DNA of 64,000 bases from Bacteroidetes bacterium UBA2475 (GTDB lineage Bacteria; Bacteroidota; Bacteroidia; B-17B0; Aurantibacillaceae): positions 434,001 through 498,000 of the forward strand of contig DDPF01000004.1 in the NCBI GenBank assembly GCA_002342065.1, in the 5' to 3' direction. Within the stretch, counting starts at the first letter, position 1, and each line of letters opens with the position of its first letter. The position numbers and the translations under genes are program-made. Under the pieces are notes generated by a model. The model worked only from the letters and a program-made list of their open reading frames with translations, did not search any database and was not told the DNA's origin. Positions 9,326 to 17,587 of this stretch are shown here, in pieces.

Positions 9326-10630
9326 TTATTTTTCGATAACAAATTTTTCTACGATAGCCGGAGCGTTTGTTTTGTTATTCTTTAGTTCTGTTATTTTAAG
9401 AATATAAACAGCAGGCGAAAAAGAATAAACGTTAAGTGAAAGCGCATTTTGTCCTTCAACCAGGGTTTTATTTTTTAATACGGTTAAGAGTTTCCCTCGC
9501 ACATCAAAAACTTCTACATTTATTGAAGTTGCGGCTGTTGATTTAAGCGTTGTTGTTAAAACACCGTTTGATACAACCTTAGAGATCATGGACAGATTTT
9601 GCCCTGACAATGTTGAAGGCTCACTGGAAATGATCTTTGAATAAGCAAATTTACCATCTCTGTCAAGCATTTTAAGACGATAATAAGAGATTTGTTCATT
9701 GCTTTCTGAATCATAAAAACTGTAACCTGTTTTAGCAAAAACAAGATTGCCTTTTGATGGCACAGAACCTATCGTTTTAAAGAACATGCCATCAATAGAC
9801 CTTTCAATATCATATCTGCTAAAATTTATTTCTGAAGTACTTGTCCAGTCTAATTTTATTTTATTGTTTTCTTTGTTTAAAGTAAAATCAATTAATCGTA
9901 AAGGCAAAGGTACAGCGGATGTTATTCTAATATCATCTATAGCCGCAGAGGGGTCTGTTCCAGATCCATTACCATTATTCAGCCAATGAAAACCAACTCT
10001 TACATTTGGGTTATTGTCAAAAATAGCCGGCAATGCCAAAGAGTAAACTGTCCATTGGCCCTGGCTATAACCGTTACAAGCGCCACAACAAACACTTGTT
10101 AAGCAGTATTGAAAGCCGACGGGCCAGGTTGCACCGCCGTCTGCGCTTAACCTTAGTTGCGCCCTGTCGTCACTACAAGCCGAGCTGCCAAAAGCAATAA
10201 AATCAAAAGCAAGTGTATTTGAAGTATAGCCTGTTGCGTTAATAAGTGGCGACACCGCTAATTTAAAAGTAGCATTTGCGGCCCCCGTTTCGTTAAAACT
10301 TGCGCCCATGTCTCCACCTGCTCCGGGATCTGCACCTACGTGCAAACAGGCATCGCCAATACAAGAGCTGCCGCAACCCGGAGGGGTAATGCCTTCTTCG
10401 GCGCAACTTACAAACCAATTATTTGGAGAACCGCCATTTACCCCACCTACATTATTTAAAATGGTCCATCCATTCCAGGTAGAAGCTAAACAATTGGCCG
10501 GACAGCCATTATTAAAATTCTCAGTGTAAAAAACTTGTGCGGTTAGTGTATTAAACACAAAACCAAAACAGAAAAAAGCGATTATTTGTTTGAACCTGAA
10601 AATAAGAAGGCTTATTTTAATTACTAACAA
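9326..10630 (-). CDS. T9SS cargo protein with an adhesion-type beta-sandwich domain
   Basis: A 434-residue exported protein. After a signal peptide (cut near LTAQ) a cysteine-rich beta-sandwich domain of about 210 residues follows (ENFNNGCPANC ... WTVYSLALPAIFDNNPNVRVGF ... AIDDIRIT), resembling the MAM/jelly-roll domains of Bacteroidota surface proteins that often bind carbohydrate. Residues 235-330 look like an FN3-type spacer (LIDFTLNKENNKIKLDWTS, SYYRLKMLDRDGKF). The last 80 residues are a type A sorting domain (VFDVRGKLLTVL ... FSPAVYILKI ... VEKFVIEK) for export and surface attachment by T9SS. The only start compatible with the signal peptide is TTG at 10630. It lies downstream of the isoprenoid-type operon and may share its transcript. 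Confidence 0.8.
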   Translation of the reverse strand: MLVIKISLLIFRFKQIIAFFCFGFVFNTLTAQVFYTENFNNGCPANCLASTWNGWTILNNVGGVNGGSPNNWFVSCAEEGITPPGCGSSCIGDACLHVGADPGAGGDMGASFNETGAANATFKLAVSPLINATGYTSNTLAFDFIAFGSSACSDDRAQLRLSADGGATWPVGFQYCLTSVCCGACNGYSQGQWTVYSLALPAIFDNNPNVRVGFHWLNNGNGSGTDPSAAIDDIRITSAVPLPLRLIDFTLNKENNKIKLDWTSTSEINFSRYDIERSIDGMFFKTIGSVPSKGNLVFAKTGYSFYDSESNEQISYYRLKMLDRDGKFAYSKIISSEPSTLSGQNLSMISKVVSNGVLTTTLKSTAATSINVEVFDVRGKLLTVLKNKTLVEGQNALSLNVYSFSPAVYILKITELKNNKTNAPAIVEKFVIEK

Positions 10631-10688
10631 ATATACCTTTTTTATCTAAAAGGTCAATGTAAAACCAACAATGTAAGAAGCCTGAATG

Positions 10689-12116
10689 TTAATTAACATT
10701 TAGCAATAAAATTAGAGCCGATAGTGGCAAAAAACTAAATATAAATAGTTGTTTGTTTTGGTGTTTTACCCAAAAGAAAATAAGAGGAGGCAGTGCTGTT
10801 ATTATTAACCAATAATTGAAATGAACCTGGCCGGATACATTGTACATAAATAGAAATACGCATAATAAAAAGCAAAATGTGAGAAGTGTTTTTATAGCAA
10901 AACCCGAACCTTTTTTTTCTAACATGAGCGTACCAATAAAAAACCCACTTAACATTAAAAGTATCATCTGCTTTGAAAAGCCAACCATTGGCGCACCAAA
11001 TGTAGAAAAGCCCAGCAAATTAATTGCTATAAATGCCATTGCAATTAGCAGGTTACTTAGCACTGGTATTTTTATCAAGCGCAATGGCTTTTCGTATAAT
11101 AAAAAAAGAATGCCCCATAATAAGGCTGTTGTAAAAAAAGTTCGCGCCGAGATCAAAGCACTTATTAAAAGCATCAATAAAAGTAAAGTGTTTTCTATAT
11201 AAAAGTTGTTTTCAGAATAATTTGTGTTAAGATCTTTAGTTTGTAATAAACTTAGGTAAAGCATAAAGCAGAAACACAATGCAACAAGTAATGGAAACCA
11301 GAATAATGTTGTTGGATCTAATGTCCAGTTAAGTGGATATTCTTTTAATGCCATTTTTGCACCAAGAATTAAGAAAAGAAAAGCTATTAAAAAAGCAGCC
11401 CATGGCGCTTGTTTTAGTAATAATAAAATTTTGCTGAGCGATCTTTTTGCCACTATCAAAAACACGAATATGAGATCTATTGTTAATAGAAATAATAAGG
11501 TAGATTGATCGTTGGCCTGATAGTGTAAATTAAATTTTTTAACGAGCATACCAAGAATAAAAGGAATAGCACCCGATAAAAAAACAACAGTATAAATACT
11601 AAACGAAGCAATTAAACCTTTAGCAATGCTTTTTTGTTTTGTATAAACATAATTAAAACAGGCAATTACCAATAACACAATTTCAATGCGTATGCCAATG
11701 GTTGCGCCTCTTGTTAAACTAGAACCGCCAATACTTACATAGGCCCATAAAACATCTTTAAATGAATTTATCGACAGGTAATTCATTTTTGCACCATGCC
11801 CGCCCGAAACAATAAGGTCAATAATTGGCGCGGTTAAAGCAATTGTAAAACAGGTAATAACAAGCTTGGCTACTTTAATAGTGTCTTCGCCTGAATATAA
11901 AAGTAATTGTAATAAAAATGCGGTAACAATAAACACAAACCACAAGCCAATATGCATAACATCAAAAAAAGTAAATAAGCGGTTGCTTGAAAAGAATTCA
12001 AGAGCAAGGCGTAAGACCAGGATCGCAAAAAATAAAAAAACATAACGTTTAAAAGGCGCGTTATTGTTTTCTATTTTATTTACGACTTCAACAAATATGT
12101 TTTGAATTTTTTTCAA
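10689..12116 (-). CDS. Polytopic membrane protein with a degenerate UbiA-like C-terminal half
   Basis: A protein of about 475 residues with 12 or more hydrophobic segments. No annotated family was recognised over its first 220 residues. The C-terminal half contains YEKPLRLIKIPVLSN, which closely resembles YSCKPFRLKRIPFLSK of the UbiA prenyltransferase at the head of the same operon, and the preceding KDLNTNY resembles DKITNPY after the UbiA first Asp motif. Neither Asp motif of UbiA is conserved, so a catalytic prenyltransferase is unlikely; a paired or substrate-handling subunit is possible. The in-frame ATG at 12206 lies inside the upstream gene; TTG at 12116, nine bases after that gene's stop, is chosen here, but the start is uncertain. 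Confidence 0.6.
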   Translation of the reverse strand: MKKIQNIFVEVVNKIENNNAPFKRYVFLFFAILVLRLALEFFSSNRLFTFFDVMHIGLWFVFIVTAFLLQLLLYSGEDTIKVAKLVITCFTIALTAPIIDLIVSGGHGAKMNYLSINSFKDVLWAYVSIGGSSLTRGATIGIRIEIVLLVIACFNYVYTKQKSIAKGLIASFSIYTVVFLSGAIPFILGMLVKKFNLHYQANDQSTLLFLLTIDLIFVFLIVAKRSLSKILLLLKQAPWAAFLIAFLFLILGAKMALKEYPLNWTLDPTTLFWFPLLVALCFCFMLYLSLLQTKDLNTNYSENNFYIENTLLLLMLLISALISARTFFTTALLWGILFLLYEKPLRLIKIPVLSNLLIAMAFIAINLLGFSTFGAPMVGFSKQMILLMLSGFFIGTLMLEKKGSGFAIKTLLTFCFLLCVFLFMYNVSGQVHFNYWLIITALPPLIFFWVKHQNKQLFIFSFLPLSALILLLNVN

Positions 12117-12124
12117 TTTTTTGT

Positions 12125-13090
12125 TTAAGGTTTGAAGATATACATATTTCCTGAACCTTTTTGGGCACTGTTGTTTGGATCGAGTACGTAAACCGCTCCC
12201 ATCCAAAAAGAACTTGTTTTTGAGAACAGTTCCTGTTCTTGTTTCCTTGGAGAAATGATAAGGTCGCTTTTGTTATTGATCGTGATCTTAAAACCAAGCG
12301 GATATGTTTTGCCGCTTAAATTACTTTTCCAAACCGCAGAAGGAACGGCAGCGATCTTTATATTGAGATCATTTATAGGTTTGTTTAATGAATCAAAAAT
12401 AGTATAGCCCTGTATTTGCGAACTTCCATCATTCAACAGATTAAATAAAAATGAAAAAGAAAGACCGCTTTCCAATCTTAAATTTACCCAGACAAGATGT
12501 GGACTGTTTTTATTACTGATAAGTTTTTCTTTTTTATCTATTGTGTTTATAAAAAGAGTTGTTGTGCCTTTGATGTTTTTTAAACCACTTATTTTTGTTT
12601 TTGCAGTTATTGGCGATACCGAATTAAAAGAAGATCCGTCGCTACTTTTGTATAACGAAAATGGATACTGTGCGTGGTATTTTGTTTTATGAATTAACGT
12701 TTCTGCACACCAGCTCATTTTTTTTCTGTTTAATTGCCATAACCATCCGGCCGAACTATCCAGTTCAGGCAAAGAAAGGGTTAACGGAAATTTTGTATCG
12801 CCTGTTAGATTTGCGTTTTGCGAAGCTTTTTTTCCAAAATAATAGGAGCTGTCTTGTTGCGACCAGATGCTTGTAAAACAATTTACATTACTGCCTGTTC
12901 TTAAAGTATCGTAAACAATTAGGGCACACATGTGAAGATCTTTACCGTATTTATCTTTTGTAATACTATTAAATAACCATAATTTTTCTTGCGCATTATT
13001 AATAAAAAGAGGCGTTTCTTTTTCAAGTCCTTTTTGTCGTCCACAGGAAAGTAACAACAAAAGTGCAGCGGTTATATAAAGCGACCTCAT
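12125..13090 (-). CDS. AttH/CrtC-like (lipocalin-like, carotenoid 1,2-hydratase family) lipoprotein
   Basis: A 321-residue lipoprotein with lipobox LLSC (Cys16). The C-terminal 130 residues show the AttH/CrtC pattern: WVNLRLESGLSFSFLFNLL (about 201-219), then DGSSQIQGYTIFD, then VWKSNLSGKTYPLGFKITI (253-271), then DLIISPRKQEQEL and SSFWMGAVYV (293-302). Known relatives include the carotenoid 1,2-hydratase CrtC and lipocalin-like pericyclases that act on terpenoid or polyene substrates; many members have no known reaction. Start codon overlaps the upstream toroid gene's stop by 4 bases (ATGA), indicating translational coupling. Its position between a UbiA prenyltransferase and a toroid protein supports an isoprenoid-related role. 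Similarity was judged by eye, so the family call is moderate. Confidence 0.6.
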   Translation of the reverse strand: MRSLYITAALLLLLSCGRQKGLEKETPLFINNAQEKLWLFNSITKDKYGKDLHMCALIVYDTLRTGSNVNCFTSIWSQQDSSYYFGKKASQNANLTGDTKFPLTLSLPELDSSAGWLWQLNRKKMSWCAETLIHKTKYHAQYPFSLYKSSDGSSFNSVSPITAKTKISGLKNIKGTTTLFINTIDKKEKLISNKNSPHLVWVNLRLESGLSFSFLFNLLNDGSSQIQGYTIFDSLNKPINDLNIKIAAVPSAVWKSNLSGKTYPLGFKITINNKSDLIISPRKQEQELFSKTSSFWMGAVYVLDPNNSAQKGSGNMYIFKP

Positions 13091-14082
13091 TTTTTATGTA
13101 TAAGATCGTTGATAGCAATCATTGAAAGGGCTGTAGAAAGGACATATTCTTTTTTTGAATAACGTTTATTTTTTATTGGAAAAGATCCCCCGTCCCAGGC
13201 TCCGTCTTGTTTTTGAGCGGCGCATAAAAATTCTATTGCTCTCTTTATTGCCGTTTCGTTGTTTGCCGATCTATTAAAACTTTGTAAGCTAAGCGCTGTT
13301 TGCAATTCTGCCGAAGGCCCTTTATCAAATAAAGTATCAGTGTAAAACCAGCTACCATCTTTTTTTTGTGTGGCAAGAAGGTAGTCGTTCATTTTTTTAA
13401 ATGCTTTTTTAAGAGTTAAATTTTTTGATAAGCCTGGCTTTATGGCCCAGGTTGCATACGCAGGACAATTATAATACTCCCAGGCTTTGCCCCAATTGCC
13501 TTCTGTATTTTGTTGGCGAATTAACCAGTCATATGATTTTTTTTCATTTGGTGGCGTTACACCTGCCGCAGTATAGACTGACAAAATAAAACCTGTTACA
13601 GATGGAAAATCTTTTTTTTCAGTTACATCGGGATTTCCAATTTCCCAATAACCCAATTTGTTTTGGAATGTGTCTATGATCTTTAAACGGGCTTTAACCG
13701 TTTTTAAATGCCCGGTTTTAATTAGAAGTAAAAAATAAACTGCGCTTGTTTCAAGACAATATTCTTTTTTACATTTTTGATTATGACAAATTAAACCATT
13801 GCTGTTTTGATTAAGCCGAATGAATGAAATAGCTTTTTTAAAAGCAAGGTCATTTGTATCTTTTGTAAGATCGTAAATTGCTGTAGCGGCAATAATTGTT
13901 TCCCAAACGTCAAATAACGCATTGGTTGTATCGCAAATAGCCCCATCACTCCTTTGAATGTTCTTAAGAAAAAGAGCTCCGTTATTAATAACACGCTGTA
14001 GTTTATCTGTCGCTGGTTGTTGCGAATATGCGGGACTAAAAAACCCTAAATATAATGCTAGAAGATAAAAAAGTCTTTTCAT
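13087..14082 (-). CDS. Exported prenyltransferase/squalene-cyclase-like alpha-toroid protein
   Basis: A 331-residue protein with a signal peptide (residues 1-20, cut after PAYS). It carries at least five QW-type repeats: FLKNIQRSDGAI (38-49), FIRLNQNSNGLI (87-98), WLIRQQNTEGNWG (186-198), YLLATQKKDGSWF (234-246) and FLCAAQKQDGAWDGG (285-299). The segment FDVWETIIAATAIYDL (57-72) resembles the VWDT motif of squalene-hopene cyclases. No DxDD protonation motif and no clear zinc triad of protein prenyltransferases are visible, and the protein is half the length of squalene cyclases. It may bind an isoprenoid or a peptide rather than cyclise squalene. It lies 23 bases after the UbiA gene and overlaps the AttH-like gene by 4 bases. 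Confidence 0.72.
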   Translation of the reverse strand: MKRLFYLLALYLGFFSPAYSQQPATDKLQRVINNGALFLKNIQRSDGAICDTTNALFDVWETIIAATAIYDLTKDTNDLAFKKAISFIRLNQNSNGLICHNQKCKKEYCLETSAVYFLLLIKTGHLKTVKARLKIIDTFQNKLGYWEIGNPDVTEKKDFPSVTGFILSVYTAAGVTPPNEKKSYDWLIRQQNTEGNWGKAWEYYNCPAYATWAIKPGLSKNLTLKKAFKKMNDYLLATQKKDGSWFYTDTLFDKGPSAELQTALSLQSFNRSANNETAIKRAIEFLCAAQKQDGAWDGGSFPIKNKRYSKKEYVLSTALSMIAINDLIHKK

Positions 14083-14105
14083 TGCAACCGTTTTTTATTG
14101 AAAGA

Positions 14106-15134
14106 TCAACTTAAGTATAAAAGTACACTTAATCCAAAAATACCGGTAAGAAAAACAAAAAATACCGGCGCTTCTTTATACGGTTTTTTAAAAAGGAACC
14201 ATATATGCAACACGGCTGATAAAATAACCAAAGGGTAGACCCAGAAAACATTCAAAATAACACCTGCAAAAATGTAGGTTATAAATGTTGATACCGAAAT
14301 AATAACAAGCGCCTTTTTTTCTCCAAAAAATACCGGCAAGGTTTTTATACCTGTTTGTCTGTCGCCTTCAATATCTTTTAGATCAACAAAATTTGCTGAA
14401 AGAGAAAGAGGGAATAAAATAAAGATTAACCAAACCAATGGAAAATCACCCGGCTGTCCTCCGGCCAGGCAAAAGCCACCTACAGTTACAGTTAATGAAT
14501 TAAGGCCTATAATAAATTTCGAAAGAAAAGGGATGCGCTTTAATCTGAAAGGTTTACAAGAGTATATATAATACCCAATTGAAATTAGAAGAATGGAAAT
14601 AAAGAGTCCAACATTAACTAAAATAGCTGTAAGCAACGCAACTGATAAACAAATAATGCCGGCTAAAAAATAAGGACGTTGTTGTACTGTGTTTTTAACA
14701 AGAGGCCTGTAAGGGTTTGTGATCTTATCCGCCTCAAGATCTTCAATGTTGTTTGTAACAATTGCAAATACCGCTGCATAAACTAACGTAACTGCAAAAA
14801 GACAAAATAATATAAGGGTATCCAATGTAATTTTATCATAAGCTCCGGCCGCTTTAAAAAATAGCGAAGCGCCAAATACCATTAAAGCTATATAATGAAG
14901 TATCCGACCCAAACGGATATCACTTACAATAGCCTTAAATAGTTTTTTTTGAAAAATAAAAAAAAGCAGTGGTAAAATTACAACGGTAATTATTAAAAGA
15001 GAACAGCTATATATCGATGGCGACAAAACAATGGTTGCTTTGCTAAATATAATAATAAATGATGCTAAAGAGAGCCAACAGCAATATAAGGACGGCCGTG
15101 GCCCCAACAGTAATGCAAAAGAATTTCCCACCAA
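14106..15134 (-). CDS. UbiA-family prenyltransferase
   Basis: A 342-residue integral membrane protein with about nine hydrophobic helices. It carries both Asp-rich motifs of the UbiA superfamily: N129-x2-D132-x3-D136 in TNNIEDLEADKITNPYRPL and D251-x2-D254-x3-D258 in DLKDIEGDRQTG, each followed by the usual basic residues. These bind the magnesium-diphosphate of an isoprenoid donor. The acceptor cannot be read from sequence: menaquinone, heme O, archaeal-type glycerol and terpene-cyclising branches all share the motifs. It is the first gene of a four-gene minus-strand operon. The start is taken as TTG at 15134; GTG at 15131 is equally possible and no ATG is near. Confidence 0.85.
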   Translation of the reverse strand: MVGNSFALLLGPRPSLYCCWLSLASFIIIFSKATIVLSPSIYSCSLLIITVVILPLLFFIFQKKLFKAIVSDIRLGRILHYIALMVFGASLFFKAAGAYDKITLDTLILFCLFAVTLVYAAVFAIVTNNIEDLEADKITNPYRPLVKNTVQQRPYFLAGIICLSVALLTAILVNVGLFISILLISIGYYIYSCKPFRLKRIPFLSKFIIGLNSLTVTVGGFCLAGGQPGDFPLVWLIFILFPLSLSANFVDLKDIEGDRQTGIKTLPVFFGEKKALVIISVSTFITYIFAGVILNVFWVYPLVILSAVLHIWFLFKKPYKEAPVFFVFLTGIFGLSVLLYLS

Positions 15135-15191
15135 TTCACTCAGTACAACCTGTATTTGGTAGCCCCTAAATCAATTTAAACTTATTAAGAC

Positions 15192-15221
15192 TTGGTTTTT
15201 ACCTATTCATCATTATATTTA
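15192..15221 (+). promoter_or_regulatory. Bacteroidota-type promoter of the C25-like T9SS cargo gene
   Basis: TTG (15192-15194), a 19-base spacer and TATATTTA (15214-15221) match the -33/-7 arrangement TTG...TAnnTTTG except for the last base. The ATG follows 19 bases later. The same 106-base gap must also hold the promoter of the divergent UbiA operon, which I could not locate. Confidence 0.5.
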
Positions 15222-15240
15222 TCAATCTAAAAATATAATT

Positions 15241-17460
15241 ATGAATAAAAACCTACTTGTAGCAATTTTCTTTCTTTTTTTTATAGCGGTTAAAGCACAA
15301 CCTAATCCAACACCAAAAGATTGTTCGGTAGAATTATGGGCAAACGTTCAGGTTAGTCCGCCAACGGTTACACTTAACTGGTTACCAAATGTTGGAACAA
15401 CCAACTATGCTATTTATAGGAAGCCAAAAAATAGTTCTACCTGGACAAATCTTTCTATTACTAACCCAAGCACAACTACACAATATGTAGATAATACAGT
15501 TGCCGTTGGAACGCATTACGAATACCGTGTTACAAGAACAGCAACTTCAGGCACATTAACTTATCCCGGTTACGGTTACATTAATTCTGGAATACAAATT
15601 CCTGTTGTAGAAGGCAGAGGAAAATTAATTTTATTAATTGCCAACACACACAGCGTTACTTTAGCACCCGAAATAAAACGCTTGCAGGATGATCTTGAAG
15701 GTGATGGCTGGGAAGTGCTGACAAGTTATGTTAGTCCTACATTAGCAGTTACTGCTGTTAAAACACAAGTAGTAAATACTTACAATTTAGACCCAGCAAA
15801 TACAAAAGCATTATTTTTATTAGGACACATTCCGGTGCCATATAGTGGAAATTTTGGTCCTGACGCACATACAGATCATCAAGGTGCATGGCCTGCAGAT
15901 GTATATTATGGCGATGTAAATGGTACATGGACAGATGTTTCTGTTACTTCAACAACGGCGTCTCCTGCACGCACACAAAATATTCCCGGCGATGGTAAGT
16001 TCGATCAGTTCTTAATTCCAAGTCCTGTAGAGTTACAAGTTGGCCGTGTTGATCTTGGTGGCATGACATCTTTTACGGCAACAGAAACACAACTCTTAAA
16101 AAATTATTTAGATAAAGATCACGATTACCGTAAAAAAGTTTTTACTCCAATTAAACGTGCAGTATTGGATGACAACTTTGGATATTTTACTCCGGGCGAA
16201 GTTTTTGCTTCAAGTGGATTTAAAAACTTTGGTCCTTTAGTTACTCCAACAAATGTTGTTATAGGAGATTATTTTACAACCATGACCGGTAACAGTTATC
16301 AATGGTCGTATGGTTGCGGTGGCGGATCTTTTACAAGCGCCGGTGGAATAGGGAATACAACTAATTTCTCAACGTCTAATTTACAAGGTGTTTTTACTAT
16401 GTTGTTTGGAAGTTATTTTGGCGACTGGGATATTAATAATAATTTTTTACGCGCACCATTGTGCCAGGGTAAAACATTAACCAACGCATGGGCCGGCCGC
16501 CCTAACTGGATGTTTCATCACATGGCAATGGGAGAGAATATTGGTTACAGCACACAACTAACGCAAAACAATGTAAACGTTTATTTTGCGTCACCATATT
16601 CTACTGGCGCAGGCATTACCAATGCGGTGCATATTGCCTTAATGGGCGATCCAACTTTGCGTAACGATATTGTTGCGCCGGTTTCAAATGTAGTTGCAAC
16701 TAAAGCAGGCAATAATTGTAATATCTCATGGTCAGCTTCTACAGAAACTGCAATTGTAGGTTATAACATTTATATGAAGAACGCAACCAACACGAGCTAT
16801 ACAAAAATAAATCCTTCGCCAATAACAGGCACAACTTACACTGATAATTGTTTAGTGTATCCCGGTATTTACAAATACATGGTGCGTACTTTAAAATTAG
16901 AAACAACGCCAAGCGGTACTTATTATAATATGAGCGAAGGTATTGCAGATACAGCAAACAACACAAGCAACTTTTTATCTATAGCGGCATTTACAAATTC
17001 AGTATTAGGGCCAACAGTTAACGTAGCCAACACGTCTACAAATGCAACAACTTATTCGTGGAATTTTGGAAACTCAGTTACAAGTACTTCTATGAACCCG
17101 GGACCGGTAACTTATACAGCGAATGGAACATACACGATAACATTAGTTGCTTCTAACATTTGTCATAGCTCTACAACAACAGCTGTAGTAAATATTTTAA
17201 GTGTTGGTTTAAGCGAAACAACATTTGATAATTCTGTTTTAGTGTGGCCAAACCCTTCTACCGGAAAAATTAAAGTAGATAACGCGACGAACGAATTAAT
17301 GGAAATTTCTGTTTATAGTTTGGAAGGAAGATTAGTGTATTACAGAAATAATGTTGCTAAGAACGAAGAGTTAAATATTAGTAAACTAAACAAAGGACTT
17401 TACGAAATAAAAATTAAAGCCGGTGATAAAATAGTGAATAGAAAGTTAATAATTGAGTAA
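15241..17460 (+). CDS. T9SS cargo protein with FN3, degenerate C25 (gingipain-like) and PKD domains
   Basis: A 739-residue exported protein with a signal peptide cut after VKAQ. Domain order: FN3-like (about 28-118), a 350-residue region resembling peptidase family C25, a second FN3-like segment (480-560), a PKD-like domain (575-650, YSWNFGNSVTS), and a type A T9SS sorting domain (VWPNPSTGKIKVDN to KLIIE). The C25-like region shows LFLLGHIPVPYSG, WPADVYYGDVNG and the closing ALMGDPTLR typical of that fold. The expected catalytic His position (YxGHG) reads SYGCGGGS and the expected Cys position reads LFGSYFGDWD, so it looks catalytically dead. It probably acts as a surface binding or structural protein; an active protease using different residues cannot be excluded. 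Confidence 0.75.
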   Translation: MNKNLLVAIFFLFFIAVKAQPNPTPKDCSVELWANVQVSPPTVTLNWLPNVGTTNYAIYRKPKNSSTWTNLSITNPSTTTQYVDNTVAVGTHYEYRVTRTATSGTLTYPGYGYINSGIQIPVVEGRGKLILLIANTHSVTLAPEIKRLQDDLEGDGWEVLTSYVSPTLAVTAVKTQVVNTYNLDPANTKALFLLGHIPVPYSGNFGPDAHTDHQGAWPADVYYGDVNGTWTDVSVTSTTASPARTQNIPGDGKFDQFLIPSPVELQVGRVDLGGMTSFTATETQLLKNYLDKDHDYRKKVFTPIKRAVLDDNFGYFTPGEVFASSGFKNFGPLVTPTNVVIGDYFTTMTGNSYQWSYGCGGGSFTSAGGIGNTTNFSTSNLQGVFTMLFGSYFGDWDINNNFLRAPLCQGKTLTNAWAGRPNWMFHHMAMGENIGYSTQLTQNNVNVYFASPYSTGAGITNAVHIALMGDPTLRNDIVAPVSNVVATKAGNNCNISWSASTETAIVGYNIYMKNATNTSYTKINPSPITGTTYTDNCLVYPGIYKYMVRTLKLETTPSGTYYNMSEGIADTANNTSNFLSIAAFTNSVLGPTVNVANTSTNATTYSWNFGNSVTSTSMNPGPVTYTANGTYTITLVASNICHSSTTTAVVNILSVGLSETTFDNSVLVWPNPSTGKIKVDNATNELMEISVYSLEGRLVYYRNNVAKNEELNISKLNKGLYEIKIKAGDKIVNRKLIIE

Positions 17461-17484
17461 GTAAGTTTAATTTTAATTTCAGGA

Positions 17485-17516
17485 AGCTCTGTAGCCTTTG
17501 GTTACGGAGCTTTTTT
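17485..17516 (+). terminator. Rho-independent terminator
   Basis: AGCTCTGTA (17485-17493) pairs with TACGGAGCT (17503-17511), with one G-T pair, and is followed by six T. It ends the transcript of the C25-like T9SS gene. Confidence 0.8.
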
Positions 17517-17520
17517 ATTC

Positions 17521-17567
17521 TGTCACGTCTCGATACGATTTTTCTCAAAAATCTACTCGAAGTGACA
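17521..17567. repeat. Short imperfect palindrome (REP-like)
   Basis: A 47-base near-palindrome with outer arms TGTCAC/GTGACA, inner TCGA boxes and a core GATTTTT-ctc-AAAAATC. Such TCGA-containing intergenic palindromes are common dispersed repeats in this phylum. Only one full copy is seen here; a different TCGA-type element lies at 32160-32212. Confidence 0.55.
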
Positions 17568-17587
17568 TCGTGTTTTAATAAAGTGAA

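Noticed and set aside
12088..12297. A 69-codon minus-strand frame across the lipoprotein/membrane protein junction
   Set aside because: Out-of-frame overlap of two real genes; no domain and no start context.
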